Below are positions 1-7,138 of a DNA stretch of 26,951 bases, piece by piece. The stretch is from assembly GCA_028724485.1 (NCBI GenBank), contig JAQYCY010000134.1:1-26951 (forward strand), written 5' to 3'. This DNA comes from CAG-917 sp028724485. Lineage in GTDB: Bacteria; Bacillota; Clostridia; Christensenellales; CAG-917. The notes beneath the pieces were generated by a model, which had not been told where the DNA came from, did no database searches, and worked only from the letters and a program-made list of their open reading frames with translations. Positions within the stretch are counted from its first letter, which is position 1; every line of letters begins with the position of its first letter. A program made the position numbers and the translations under genes.

Positions 1-20
1 ATTGCTTGCGCTTTCTTGTT

Positions 21-97
21 TGGTAGCGGCGGTCGGAGTCGAACCAACGACCTGCCGGGTATGAACCGGCCGCTCTAACCAACTAAGCTACGCCGCC
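21..97 (-). tRNA. tRNA-Met (CAT), elongator
   Basis: The minus strand folds as a full cloverleaf: acceptor GGCGGCG with CGCCGCT (terminal G-U), D-arm GCTT/GAGC, anticodon stem GCCGG/CCGGC around loop TTCATAC (anticodon CAT), T-arm GTTGG/CCGAC with loop TTCGACT, and an encoded CCA (tgg at 21-23). The G1 start and G-C-rich anticodon stem without three consecutive GC pairs next to the loop fit elongator Met (or an Ile-CAT) rather than initiator. It is the last gene of the minus-strand cluster that begins at the promoter at 452-480. A tRNA-Ile2 (lysidine) identity, relevant because tilS is in this window, cannot be excluded by eye. Confidence 0.93.
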
Positions 98-194
98 ATT
101 TATCAAAAGCATACGCTTTGATTTTAAAATTGCAGGTCACCCTGCTATAACACAAACTCATTTTCGCTATCGCTTGATAAGTTTGATTTTTTAC

Positions 195-276
195 TTATAG
201 TGGGGGAAAGACATGCCCAGCGGCCTTCGGGTTATGCGCCCGATAAGCTGCCGACTTATCTGCCCTGCTAATTTCT
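195..276 (-). pseudogene. Decayed tandem copy of tRNA-fMet (copy 1, most degenerate)
   Basis: This unit lies exactly 164 bp (2 x 82) from the fMet gene at 359-434 and aligns with it end to end. The anticodon hairpin is kept (TCGGG/CCCGA, loop CGCATAA, still CAT but with U33 changed to G). The T-loop TTCAAGT is lost, the D-stem is lost, the acceptor stem has two mismatches and the CCA is replaced by TTA-like sequence. It shares several changes with copy 2, so both descend from an already altered copy. A functional tRNA is unlikely. Confidence 0.75.
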
Positions 277-358
277 TGGTAGCGGGGGAAGGACTTGTCT
301 GGCGACCTTCGGGTTATGCGCCCGACTTGCTACCGACTTATCCGCCCTGCTAGTTATT
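277..358 (-). pseudogene. Decayed tandem copy of tRNA-fMet (copy 2)
   Basis: This is an 82-bp unit immediately downstream, in the direction of transcription, of the fMet gene. The CCA end and the CCCCCGCTA 3' arm are intact. The 5' end has become TAGCAGGG, which can still pair with the 3' arm (TAGC with GCTA, then GGG with CCC, one A-C mismatch), so an acceptor-like stem survives. The anticodon hairpin is intact apart from U33 to G, but the T-loop consensus and the D-stem are destroyed. It is read through from the fMet promoter. Confidence 0.75.
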
Positions 359-434
<76 letters not shown>

Positions 435-451
435 TCGACTAATGCTTTACA

Positions 452-480
452 ATAATACATAATAGTTAAATTATTGTCAA
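452..480 (-). promoter_or_regulatory. Promoter of the tRNA-fMet/Met cluster
   Basis: Read on the minus strand, a perfect TTGACA (475-480) is followed after 17 bp by TATTAT (452-457). The predicted start falls about 10 bases upstream of the mature tRNA 5' end at 434, leaving a short leader for RNase P. Confidence 0.85.
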
Positions 481-685
481 GCAAAATTGAACTTTATTTT
501 TAAATCTTTTTTCCGTTTTTTGCAAATTTCTGTTTCTTTAACGATAGTCGTAAGCGACGTTTATTGCTTTCGCTTTCAACTTATAGGCGCTTTAAATCGC
601 CGATTTAAATCATAATTCATAACAACACAGAACTTTGCCTTTACGGTCAACGCTTATCTATTTAAACACCGTTGTCGATTTGCTA

Positions 686-1441
686 TCAAGCTCCCGTATC
701 TGTCAGTAAAAACATTTTAACAAGCTTGTCCACTTCGGTCGTTTCTTTATCGGCGATACCTAACACTCTTAACGTGCGTTTTACTCCTGCCCAAGTAGCC
801 TTTATCATAAGCGAATCACAACGTGACAAAGCAGCTTCTAAACCGTCAAGCATAACCACTATATCTTTTGTTAAATCGTCCGACAACGACGCAAGCGCAA
901 CCTTTTCACGAATTGCAGCAATAAATCCTGCCGTTTGCTTTGAAAGTCCGCTACTTACGAAATCGATTTCACGCTCGCGTGACGCAATAAACGCTCCGTC
1001 CGCCCTCTCAACGTCGTCGAGTATTCTTAAAAATGCGAACTTGAAAGGTTTTATCATCATCTCGCAAAATCCGTCAAATGATTTTCTGACGTCACTTGCC
1101 GAAAAGAAATTTGAAATGAAGTCGACAAAATCAAGCCTTGCAGTATCTATTTCAACAAATACGGCAAGAGTCAACGCAACTATTTGCTTGTCCGATTTCG
1201 GACATTTGTACGTCCAGCCGTTTTGCGTCCTACTTAACGCTTCGCTTGCGACGGCGTTAAAATCAAAACCGCTTCTCGCCTTATCGACCACCGCTCTCAA
1301 CTCGTCGTAATATGCAATACATTTAAGTACGGCGCGAATTTTTTTTGCTTGCAAAACTACCATCGACGACGACATATCTTCGATAGTTGTAATAAAAGCC
1401 CTTCTCGCTTCGCTTTGCGCATTCAAGTTTTCTTCTGCCAT
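686..1441 (-). CDS. Hypothetical helical protein, 251 aa
   Basis: I do not recognise this family. The protein is mostly helix-forming, with no signal peptide or clear membrane segment, and has a distinctive stretch around NGWTYKCPKSDKQ in its first half. I chose the ATG at 1441 (start MAEENLN) because it lies 6 bases downstream of a TATAAT box. An upstream TTG at 1477 that would lengthen the frame is part of the TTGAAA -35 box and cannot be the start. There is no Shine-Dalgarno sequence, so the message would be leaderless. It is transcribed away from the small gene at 1582. The opposite strand is also open, but its translation is Ser/Thr-rich low-quality sequence typical of an antisense shadow. 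Confidence 0.7.
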   Translation of the reverse strand: MAEENLNAQSEARRAFITTIEDMSSSMVVLQAKKIRAVLKCIAYYDELRAVVDKARSGFDFNAVASEALSRTQNGWTYKCPKSDKQIVALTLAVFVEIDTARLDFVDFISNFFSASDVRKSFDGFCEMMIKPFKFAFLRILDDVERADGAFIASREREIDFVSSGLSKQTAGFIAAIREKVALASLSDDLTKDIVVMLDGLEAALSRCDSLMIKATWAGVKRTLRVLGIADKETTEVDKLVKMFLLTDTGA

Positions 1442-1447
1442 ACGCAT

Positions 1448-1477
1448 ATTATATATCATCACTAAGTATTTTTTCAA
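1448..1477 (-). promoter_or_regulatory. Promoter for the 686-1441 gene, leaderless type
   Basis: TTGAAA (1472-1477) and TATAAT (1448-1453) on the minus strand are separated by 18 bp. The -10 box ends 6 bases before the ATG at 1441, placing +1 at or next to the A of the start codon. Confidence 0.75.
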
Positions 1478-1522
1478 GCAAAAACGTTAATTGCCGTAAA
1501 ATTAGAAATATGAAATTTTCTA

Positions 1523-1551
1523 TTGAAACGCAGATAAAAATAAGATATAAT
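1523..1551 (+). promoter_or_regulatory. Promoter for the 1582 small gene
   Basis: TTGAAA (1523-1528), a 17-bp spacer and TATAAT (1546-1551). The expected start near 1558 gives a leader of about 24 bases that contains AAGGAGG (1567-1573). It is divergent from the promoter at 1448-1477. Confidence 0.85.
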
Positions 1552-1581
1552 AGGTGTATAAAGAGTAAGGAGGAAAATATT

Positions 1582-1806
1582 ATGGCTAAGGATTTTAACT
1601 CTGACGAACTTTACGATATCTTGTCAAAACCGTCGGAAAGCGAACAACTGGACGCATTTATCACTTTCTTCGAGAAGTACAAGGACATTATATTCCTTGA
1701 CGGGAACATTCAGGAAGTATACGATTTCGTCTACAACAAATGCGCAAGAAACGAAAGCATAAAAGTGTTCTTCGATGTGCAAAGCGAGGCGGCAATAAAC
1801 GGCTGA
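1582..1806 (+). CDS. Hypothetical small acidic protein, 74 aa
   Basis: The start is fixed by a strong AAGGAGG at 1567-1573, 8 bases before the ATG; an in-frame upstream ATG at 1510 lies before the promoter and is rejected. The product is a soluble acidic protein (start MAKDFNSDELYDIL) predicted to be largely helical, with one Cys and no membrane segment. It has its own promoter and its own intrinsic terminator, so it is a monocistronic unit. I do not recognise the family. The near-consensus promoter plus near-consensus ribosome binding site suggest abundant expression. Confidence 0.85.
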   Translation: MAKDFNSDELYDILSKPSESEQLDAFITFFEKYKDIIFLDGNIQEVYDFVYNKCARNESIKVFFDVQSEAAING

Positions 1807-1810
1807 CAAA

Positions 1811-1839
1811 AAGCGACGCGGTTGCGTCGCTTTATTTTT
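1811..1839 (+). terminator. Intrinsic terminator of the 74-aa gene
   Basis: AAGCGACGC (1811-1819) pairs with GCGTCGC plus TT (1824-1832) across a short loop, followed by TTTATTTTT. It begins 4 bases after the stop codon. Confidence 0.9.
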
Positions 1840-1984
1840 GATTTACTTTCGCTCTTTTTCTTATTTATGCCGTTTTTTGATTTGCTTTCGGTATTTCCCC
1901 TATTTTGCCCATTTATTAGTCCAACCGCTTTGCCATCAATCGCTTTGCGGTTTTGCTTTCTACATTTCTTTATAGTTTAATTTG

Positions 1985-2212
1985 ATGTATTCTGCCGACA
2001 ATCTAAATATGTACAGCTATCATAACCGCATAAAACAGCGAATAAGAAACGGGGAACTTGTCGGCATTGACAAAGGTTACGGCGAGTATTTATTCATTCT
2101 TATCTTTAACACCTATCCTTACACTCGCCCGATAAGAGAAAAGGCGGCATATAAATACGAATATTTGTTTCCTATGTTCGATTTTAAGCCAACTTGCTTA
2201 AAAGACGATTAA
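1985..2212 (+). CDS. Hypothetical small basic protein, 75 aa
   Basis: The product starts MYSADNLNMYSYHNRIKQR and contains an RIRNGELVG stretch followed by an aromatic-rich core ending in TRPIREKAAYKYEYL. This resembles small uncharacterised clostridial proteins as I remember them, but I cannot name a family. No Shine-Dalgarno sequence is present. A TATAGT hexamer ends 8 bases upstream of the ATG, so this could be another leaderless gene, but no convincing -35 box is placed correctly. A TTG one codon upstream is an alternative start. Its stop codon overlaps the stop of the convergent ZIP gene, and no terminator is visible between them. Confidence 0.65.
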   Translation: MYSADNLNMYSYHNRIKQRIRNGELVGIDKGYGEYLFILIFNTYPYTRPIREKAAYKYEYLFPMFDFKPTCLKDD

Positions 2213-3135
2213 AACAATAATACGAAAGGCATTATGCCAACAAAGCCCAAAAGCATACAAATCGACGGAATTTTACCGTCAGTCATAAGAGTTGCTTCCG
2301 GTAAGACTTCGCCGAAAGTGACGTAAAGCATTGCGCCGCCTGCGAGCGCCATACAAACACCCGACGCCATTTCGCTTATACCGCCGAGCAATAAACCGAT
2401 GACCGAACCTATGACGGTCGCAAAACCTGCAAGTGACGTCAACAAAATAGTCTTCCACCCGTTCACACCGCCGGCTGCAAGCGGAGCGGAAATCGCCATT
2501 CCCTCGGGAATATTGTGTACGGCAATAACGATTGCAATCATTATACCGATTTTAACGTTAGCCTCACCCGTTGCCCCGATTGCCATACCTTCCGGAAAAT
2601 TGTGGAGCGCAATCGCTATAAGCATTACTATGCCGGCTTTGAGCAAACTGCCGCCTTTCTTCCTTTCGGCGTTGAGCGAACACTCGCCCGCTTCAGGGCT
2701 TATCGCTTCCTTGCCCGTTTCGCCCTCTTCGGTTTTTGCCTGAAAAACTTTTTCTATTACGTTGTCCTGCTTTGCCGTTGCGAGAATTGCCGTTTGGTGA
2801 TTCATTTCGGAAAGTTCGCGGTGAACTTCCTTTTTATTCTCAAGCATATCGATAAATTTGTTTAAGCCGAAAATCGCAATACCGCCCGCAACCACTGCCG
2901 CAAACGTAATTAAAATTCCCGTCCATTTTTGATAATTCACGATTGTGGTCGACACCGCTTCGGGTACCATTTCAAGAGCAACGACACCAAGCATAACACC
3001 GCCTGCAAAGCCTAAAACGCCACCCATAAGTTTGCGTCCTTTCGATTTTACGAAAACGCCTATCACTCCGCCGAGCGTAGTGCCGACAACGCCCGCTACA
3101 AGGCTTAATATAACTATCAATATTCTACCGTTCAT
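2209..3135 (-). CDS. ZIP family divalent metal (zinc) transporter, 308 aa
   Basis: Inner-membrane transporter expected to move Zn2+ or related divalent cations into the cytoplasm. The two signature helices are clear: HNFPEG at residues 178-183 and HNIPEG at 207-212, the metal-binding histidines and glutamates of transmembrane segments 4 and 5 in the ZIP family. About eight hydrophobic segments are present, with a hydrophilic Glu/Lys-rich loop at roughly residues 98-165 between segments 3 and 4, as is usual. Length and motif spacing fit the GufA/ZupT-type bacterial branch. The ATG at 3135 follows AAAAGGA at 7 bases. Metal specificity is inference from the family. Confidence 0.92.
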   Translation of the reverse strand: MNGRILIVILSLVAGVVGTTLGGVIGVFVKSKGRKLMGGVLGFAGGVMLGVVALEMVPEAVSTTIVNYQKWTGILITFAAVVAGGIAIFGLNKFIDMLENKKEVHRELSEMNHQTAILATAKQDNVIEKVFQAKTEEGETGKEAISPEAGECSLNAERKKGGSLLKAGIVMLIAIALHNFPEGMAIGATGEANVKIGIMIAIVIAVHNIPEGMAISAPLAAGGVNGWKTILLTSLAGFATVIGSVIGLLLGGISEMASGVCMALAGGAMLYVTFGEVLPEATLMTDGKIPSICMLLGFVGIMPFVLLF

Positions 3136-3322
3136 AAACTATCCTTTTGCGGTTTATTTTTCGCCATATAGGAAATAATTACACAATCTATAATTCTTTA
3201 AAAGCATAATAAACGGCGAACTTTTTATGCGTCATAAGTTTACGATTGTCATAGTATATCGTTATTCATCGCCCTACGCCCAATGAGGCAATAGAGCCGT
3301 TTGGCTATAATATTGCTTGTAA

Positions 3323-3338
3323 ATTAACCGCGGTTAAT
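3323..3338. promoter_or_regulatory. 16-bp perfect palindrome, candidate operator
   Basis: ATTAACCGCGGTTAAT is a perfect inverted repeat with a central CG. It lies in the divergent spacer between the ZIP gene and degV, 42 bp upstream of the degV -35 box. The form resembles LacI-family operators, but no cognate regulator is in the window. Confidence 0.45.
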
Positions 3339-3380
3339 AAATAATATAAACTTCCGTCGGTATTTAGTCAATCAATCAAA

Positions 3381-3409
3381 TTGACAAAATCGGTATATTA
3401 TGATATCTT
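3381..3409 (+). promoter_or_regulatory. degV promoter, leaderless type
   Basis: Perfect TTGACA (3381-3386), 17-bp spacer, TATCTT (3404-3409). The -10 box ends 7 bases before the ATG at 3417. Confidence 0.75.
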
Positions 3410-3416
3410 TTTTGGT

Positions 3417-4298
3417 ATGGAAACTAAAAACCCTAATTACTCAATAACAAGCGACAGCACAGCCGACATCCCCCCTATGCTTATAGACGGTGATTTCGAC
3501 CGCGCCGAAATGAGTTACGTTTTAGACGGCGTTTTATACGACGGCAAGACTAACGCATTTTTGTCAAACGATAAATTTTACGAACTTATGAAGGAAGGAA
3601 AAACTGCCCAAACTTCTATGCTCTCCGTAAGCGACTTGACGGAACTGTTTGAAAGGCATCTTAAAGATGGCAAAGACGTGCTTCATATAAGTTTCTCGTC
3701 AGGCTTGAGCGGCACTTATGAAAGTTGCCTTACCGCAAAATCCGAGCTTTTAGCCAAGTATCCCGAAAGACAAATCGCGGTCATCGACTCAAAAGCAGCG
3801 ACAGGCGGTGAAGGGCTTCTTGTTTACTATGCTATGCAAAACCGTAAAAACGGTATGACGATTTCAGAAAACGAAAAAGCTATTTCGTCAATAGTAGACA
3901 ACGTCGTACATCTTTTTACCGTAAACGACATGATGCACCTTTATCGTGGCGGTCGCATCACGAAGGCAAAGGCAATAGCAGGACTCTTAGCGCATATAAA
4001 ACCTATTTTGATTGTAGACGAAGAGGGAAAACTCGAAACGATAGGCAAAGCGTCGGGAACGGCTCTTGCTCTTAAAGCCTTATCCGACAATTTAACCGCA
4101 AGAACAAAAGGATTTGACAACGACGTTATTTTTATCACCCATACGGGCGTACCCGAAATTGCGGAAAAACTTAAACAAAAAGTCAGCCATCTAGCAAAAG
4201 CCGTTTACGTCACGGAGTGTTCGCCGATTATCGGCGCACATCTCGGCTTTGGAAGCGTAACGGTGTTCGCTCTCGGCAGTTCGAAAAAAGCCAAATAA
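3417..4298 (+). CDS. DegV family fatty-acid-binding protein, 293 aa
   Basis: Cytoplasmic lipid carrier. Characterised relatives (FakB) hold a fatty acid for phosphorylation by FakA before phospholipid synthesis. The sequence shows the DegV pattern: an N-terminal DSTAD (residues 13-17), a central ISFSSGLSGTYES segment, the VIDSKAATGGEG strand-turn, RGGRI, and a C-terminal GAHLGFGSV lid near the ligand pocket. Length is normal for the family. I chose the ATG at 3417 because it follows the promoter directly; a TTG further upstream is the -35 box itself. There is no ribosome binding site. No fakA is nearby, so the lipid role is by family only. Confidence 0.92.
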   Translation: METKNPNYSITSDSTADIPPMLIDGDFDRAEMSYVLDGVLYDGKTNAFLSNDKFYELMKEGKTAQTSMLSVSDLTELFERHLKDGKDVLHISFSSGLSGTYESCLTAKSELLAKYPERQIAVIDSKAATGGEGLLVYYAMQNRKNGMTISENEKAISSIVDNVVHLFTVNDMMHLYRGGRITKAKAIAGLLAHIKPILIVDEEGKLETIGKASGTALALKALSDNLTARTKGFDNDVIFITHTGVPEIAEKLKQKVSHLAKAVYVTECSPIIGAHLGFGSVTVFALGSSKKAK

Positions 4299-4333
4299 AC
4301 TTTTTTGACATCAAATCAAAGGCTTTGTCACTT

Positions 4334-4340
4334 ATCGACA
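4334..4340 (-). promoter_or_regulatory. Possible Spo0A box upstream of spoIIE
   Basis: The minus strand reads TGTCGAT, one mismatch from the TGTCGAA core of the Spo0A box, 55 bp upstream of the spoIIE ATG. Spo0A control of spoIIE is known in Bacillus. A single 6/7 match is weak evidence. Confidence 0.25.
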
Positions 4341-4344
4341 ATTT

Positions 4345-4391
4345 AACACGGCAAACGGAAGATATATTTTCCGCCGCCGTGTTATTTTTTT
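4345..4391 (+). terminator. Intrinsic terminator of degV
   Basis: AACACGGC (4345-4352) pairs with GCCGTGTT (4376-4383), with an inner GGAA/TTCC pairing, followed by A and seven T residues. The T-tract ends 3 bases before the spoIIE ATG. Confidence 0.85.
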
Positions 4392-4394
4392 CGT

Positions 4395-6707
4395 ATGAAA
4401 TCAAGAGCTTTATCTCATAAATCGCCACTTGGTGTAAAATCTAATCGCAGACATTTAAAATTCAATCCGTCCGAAATAATAAAATATGCCGCTTTCTTTT
4501 TGGCATTCGTTTTCTTTTCAAGAGCAACGCTATTTGAGTTTTCGCCGTTTGCCTTAGGGCTTTTCGTCGGACTTGTATATTCAAGACAAAACGTGCTAAT
4601 TTTGACTCCGCTATACGTTTTGGCGTCGCTCACAATGAACCTTAGCCTATACACGCTTTTATATTCCGTAACGCCTGCGCTAATTCTAATCGGATGCTAT
4701 TACGCCTGCTATAAGTTGTCAAAGCGCGTGACGTTGCTCATTCTTGCTTTGTGTACGCTTGTAGGACAAATTCCGTATCTTGTAATAAGTTGCGTTTTGC
4801 ACTCGGCGTATTTTGAAGCCGTGTTTACGGTGGTTTTAGGCATAATGTTTTCGTTTGTTTCCGAAATAGCCTGTTATGCTCTCGTTTTAAGGGGGCTTAA
4901 CTATCATTTGGCAATAGACGAAAGAATTTGCCTTGCCCTGCTCCTTGCCGCGCTCAGTCTGGGAATTTACAAACTCCCTATTTACGGATTCAATCTGTTT
5001 TATCTTTTCGCCGCCGCAGTAAGTATGTTTTTCGTTATGAATTTTTCAAAAGACGTTGCGCTTATAGTCGGCATAACTATGGGCGCGGGCGCATATCTTG
5101 CCGGCGGAGAACTTGCCATCGCTTCTCTCGTAGCTTTGTGGACTGCTCTCGCTCTCCCTTTTAAGGACCTATCGAAATTTGCTTCGGCAAGTGCGATTAT
5201 GATTGTAAACACCTTAATCGAACTATATATCGACAAAGTAAATTTCGACTATCTCGAAGTCGTTGCCGTGCTTGTAGGACTTGTCGTTTATCTTGCAATT
5301 CCGAAAAAATTCATAAGCGCATTCGCCGCAAAAATGGGCGGACTGTCACACAAGGTTGCGTCGAGAAACGTCGTAAACAATTCCCGTAAGGAACTTAGCG
5401 ACAAGCTGTCGTCTGTTTCCAACGTGTTTTTGGGAATGAAAGACATTCTGACTAAAACAAGCAACGGGTATAACAATCTCAATCCGTGGGCGCTTGCCGA
5501 CACCGTAGCAAGCGTGTCTTGCTCGAAATGCCCGAATCTTAACGCTTGCAATGCAAAAGTAGGCGCTCCGTCAAAGGAGATTTTGCCGCTCATAGAAGCA
5601 GGAATGTCAAAAGGCAAAATCACTATTTTGGACGTTCCTAACCATATAAGCAAAAACTGCATCAAGCAAAAGGAACTTACAAAGAACGCCGTTTCCGTCT
5701 GCGAAAGCGCAAAAACAAAACTACAAAATATGGGAGCTGTCAGAGAATCGAAAATGATGCTCGCAAATCAATTCGGCGCGGTGGGCGCAATGCTTTCCGA
5801 ACTGTGTCGCGACGTAAGACGAAAAGTTTCGTTCGACACCGAAAGAGAAAACCGAATAATCTCAGAACTTGCGCGGCACAACGTGATTGCGGAAGAAGCG
5901 GTCGTTTACGGCGAAAATCAAAATCTCAGCGTAACTTTGGTGGTAAGAGAAGAAGACTACAACAAAGTGATTCTCGAAAAAATCGTATCGAAAGTTTTGA
6001 AAATAAAAATGGAAAGACAGCAAACGGAAATGACTCACGGCGAATGGCGAACGTTAAATCTTTGTTCATCGCCATATTATACGCTTGCGTTCGGTTCTAA
6101 ACAAGCCGCTAAATCGACAGGCGAGAAAAACGGCGACTGCTTGTCTTGCATAAAACTAAGTTGCGGAAAAATTATCGTTGCGCTGTCCGACGGAATGGGA
6201 CAAGGCTTTGCCGCGCACGCCGCAAGCGACGACACGATTACCCTTGTGGAAAACTTTTATAAGGCAGGGCTTAAAAGCGACCTTATACTCCCACTTGTCA
6301 ATCGACTTTTATCGCTTAAAGATACCGACGATTATTCGACTCTCGACATAGGCGTCGTCGACTTGACAAGCGGAATTTTCGACGTCATAAAGCTCGGCAG
6401 TTGCCCGACCTTTATTGTCAGCGGCGATACCGTTTCCAAAATCGATTCCGCCGCTCTGCCTATCGGAATTCTCGACAAAATCAATCCGACGACAAAAACG
6501 CTGAAACTTGGTCCGTCCGACCTTGTCGTTATGGTGACGGACGGTGTTCTCGACGCAATAACCGAAGAAAAACTCGTCGGCGCTCTGTACAGCGAAAAAT
6601 CTTTCAATCCGCAATCTCTTTGCGACAAACTCGTCGATTGGGCAAAGAGCCAAAATGCAAACGACGATTTGACGGCTATCGCATTCAGACTTACAAAAAG
6701 CGCATAG
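4395..6707 (+). CDS. spoIIE: Stage II sporulation protein E, membrane PP2C phosphatase, 770 aa
   Basis: In Bacillus, SpoIIE sits at the polar septum and dephosphorylates SpoIIAA, releasing sigma-F in the forespore. Architecture matches: about ten hydrophobic segments in residues 30-305, a central cytoplasmic region with a Cys cluster (C376, C379, C385), and a C-terminal PP2C domain from about residue 565. Metal-binding acidic positions are visible in NGD (D581), SDGMGQG (598-604), VTDG (D716) and NANDDLTA near 755. Length is close to the Bacillus protein (827 aa). No Shine-Dalgarno sequence is present; a TATTTT hexamer ends 6 bases before the ATG but lies inside the degV terminator T-tract and has no clear -35. 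Downstream tilS-hpt matches the gene order around spoIIE in Bacillus. Confidence 0.93.
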   Translation: MKSRALSHKSPLGVKSNRRHLKFNPSEIIKYAAFFLAFVFFSRATLFEFSPFALGLFVGLVYSRQNVLILTPLYVLASLTMNLSLYTLLYSVTPALILIGCYYACYKLSKRVTLLILALCTLVGQIPYLVISCVLHSAYFEAVFTVVLGIMFSFVSEIACYALVLRGLNYHLAIDERICLALLLAALSLGIYKLPIYGFNLFYLFAAAVSMFFVMNFSKDVALIVGITMGAGAYLAGGELAIASLVALWTALALPFKDLSKFASASAIMIVNTLIELYIDKVNFDYLEVVAVLVGLVVYLAIPKKFISAFAAKMGGLSHKVASRNVVNNSRKELSDKLSSVSNVFLGMKDILTKTSNGYNNLNPWALADTVASVSCSKCPNLNACNAKVGAPSKEILPLIEAGMSKGKITILDVPNHISKNCIKQKELTKNAVSVCESAKTKLQNMGAVRESKMMLANQFGAVGAMLSELCRDVRRKVSFDTERENRIISELARHNVIAEEAVVYGENQNLSVTLVVREEDYNKVILEKIVSKVLKIKMERQQTEMTHGEWRTLNLCSSPYYTLAFGSKQAAKSTGEKNGDCLSCIKLSCGKIIVALSDGMGQGFAAHAASDDTITLVENFYKAGLKSDLILPLVNRLLSLKDTDDYSTLDIGVVDLTSGIFDVIKLGSCPTFIVSGDTVSKIDSAALPIGILDKINPTTKTLKLGPSDLVVMVTDGVLDAITEEKLVGALYSEKSFNPQSLCDKLVDWAKSQNANDDLTAIAFRLTKSA

Positions 6708-7062
6708 CACCGTTTCGTGTCCTTGCGTAGCAAAAGAATTTAAAAACACTTAGATTAAGCCTGCGTTTTTGCTTGCGATACTTGCTCTTATGGTGAGTTT
6801 AAAAAATACTTAGATTAAGCCTGCGTTTTTTACGCTTTAATTAAACGAATGATTATTATAAAACTTTTATGCTTAGGTTGCGTTTGTTTTCTCGCGCATT
6901 TATTTTCACACCTGCGTTTTTTTCACACACGCGTTTACACACACGCATTTTTTACGCCTGCATTTCTTTTCACACTTTAATAATGTAAACAAAGGACTAT
7001 ATCATAGCTCTTAAGTATAGGCAACGTTCCCTTTATTCTCTGCTGCTTTCCTTATTCTTACT
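6708..7062. repeat. Spoacer with direct repeats and degenerate TGCGTTTT motifs
   Basis: Non-coding stretch between spoIIE and tilS. A 23-bp direct repeat starting ACTTAGATTAAGCC occurs at 6748-6770 and 6808-6830 (60-bp spacing), extended leftward by a shared TTTAAAAA. From 6880 to 6975 shorter T-rich variants of TGCGTTT and CACACGC recur at least six times on the same strand. No gene or tRNA is seen. It looks like decaying tandem sequence. Confidence 0.6.
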
Positions 7063-7090
7063 CCCGTTTTTTTAAGACGGGTAGTTTTTT
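7063..7090 (+). terminator. Probable terminator upstream of tilS
   Basis: CCCGT (7063-7067) and ACGGG (7077-7081) form a short hairpin with a T-rich loop, followed by TAGTTTTTT. The stem is only five base pairs, so it is weaker than the others here. Confidence 0.55.
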
Positions 7091-7104
7091 ACCCTGTTTC
7101 CGTT

Positions 7105-7132
7105 TTGATTTTGCTGTTTTATGTTATATAAT
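7105..7132 (+). promoter_or_regulatory. Promoter of the tilS operon, leaderless type
   Basis: TTGATT (7105-7110), 16-bp spacer, perfect TATAAT (7127-7132). The -10 box ends 6 bases before the ATG at 7139. Confidence 0.75.
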
Positions 7133-7138
7133 AACGAT

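Noticed and set aside
98..194. A further tRNA-fMet copy between copy 1 and tRNA-Met
   Set aside because: A short GATAAG-type match is out of register with the 82-bp period and no tRNA arms can be drawn, though a GCAGG/CCTGC hairpin and an ATCAAA/TTTGAT hairpin are present.
672..1310. Long plus-strand open frame opposite the 686-1441 gene
   Set aside because: Its translation is Ser/Thr/Ile-rich low-quality sequence with no start signal, while the minus strand has a promoter and normal composition.
3381..3416. TTG start extending DegV by 12 residues
   Set aside because: The TTG is the first half of a perfect TTGACA -35 box, so this stretch is promoter.
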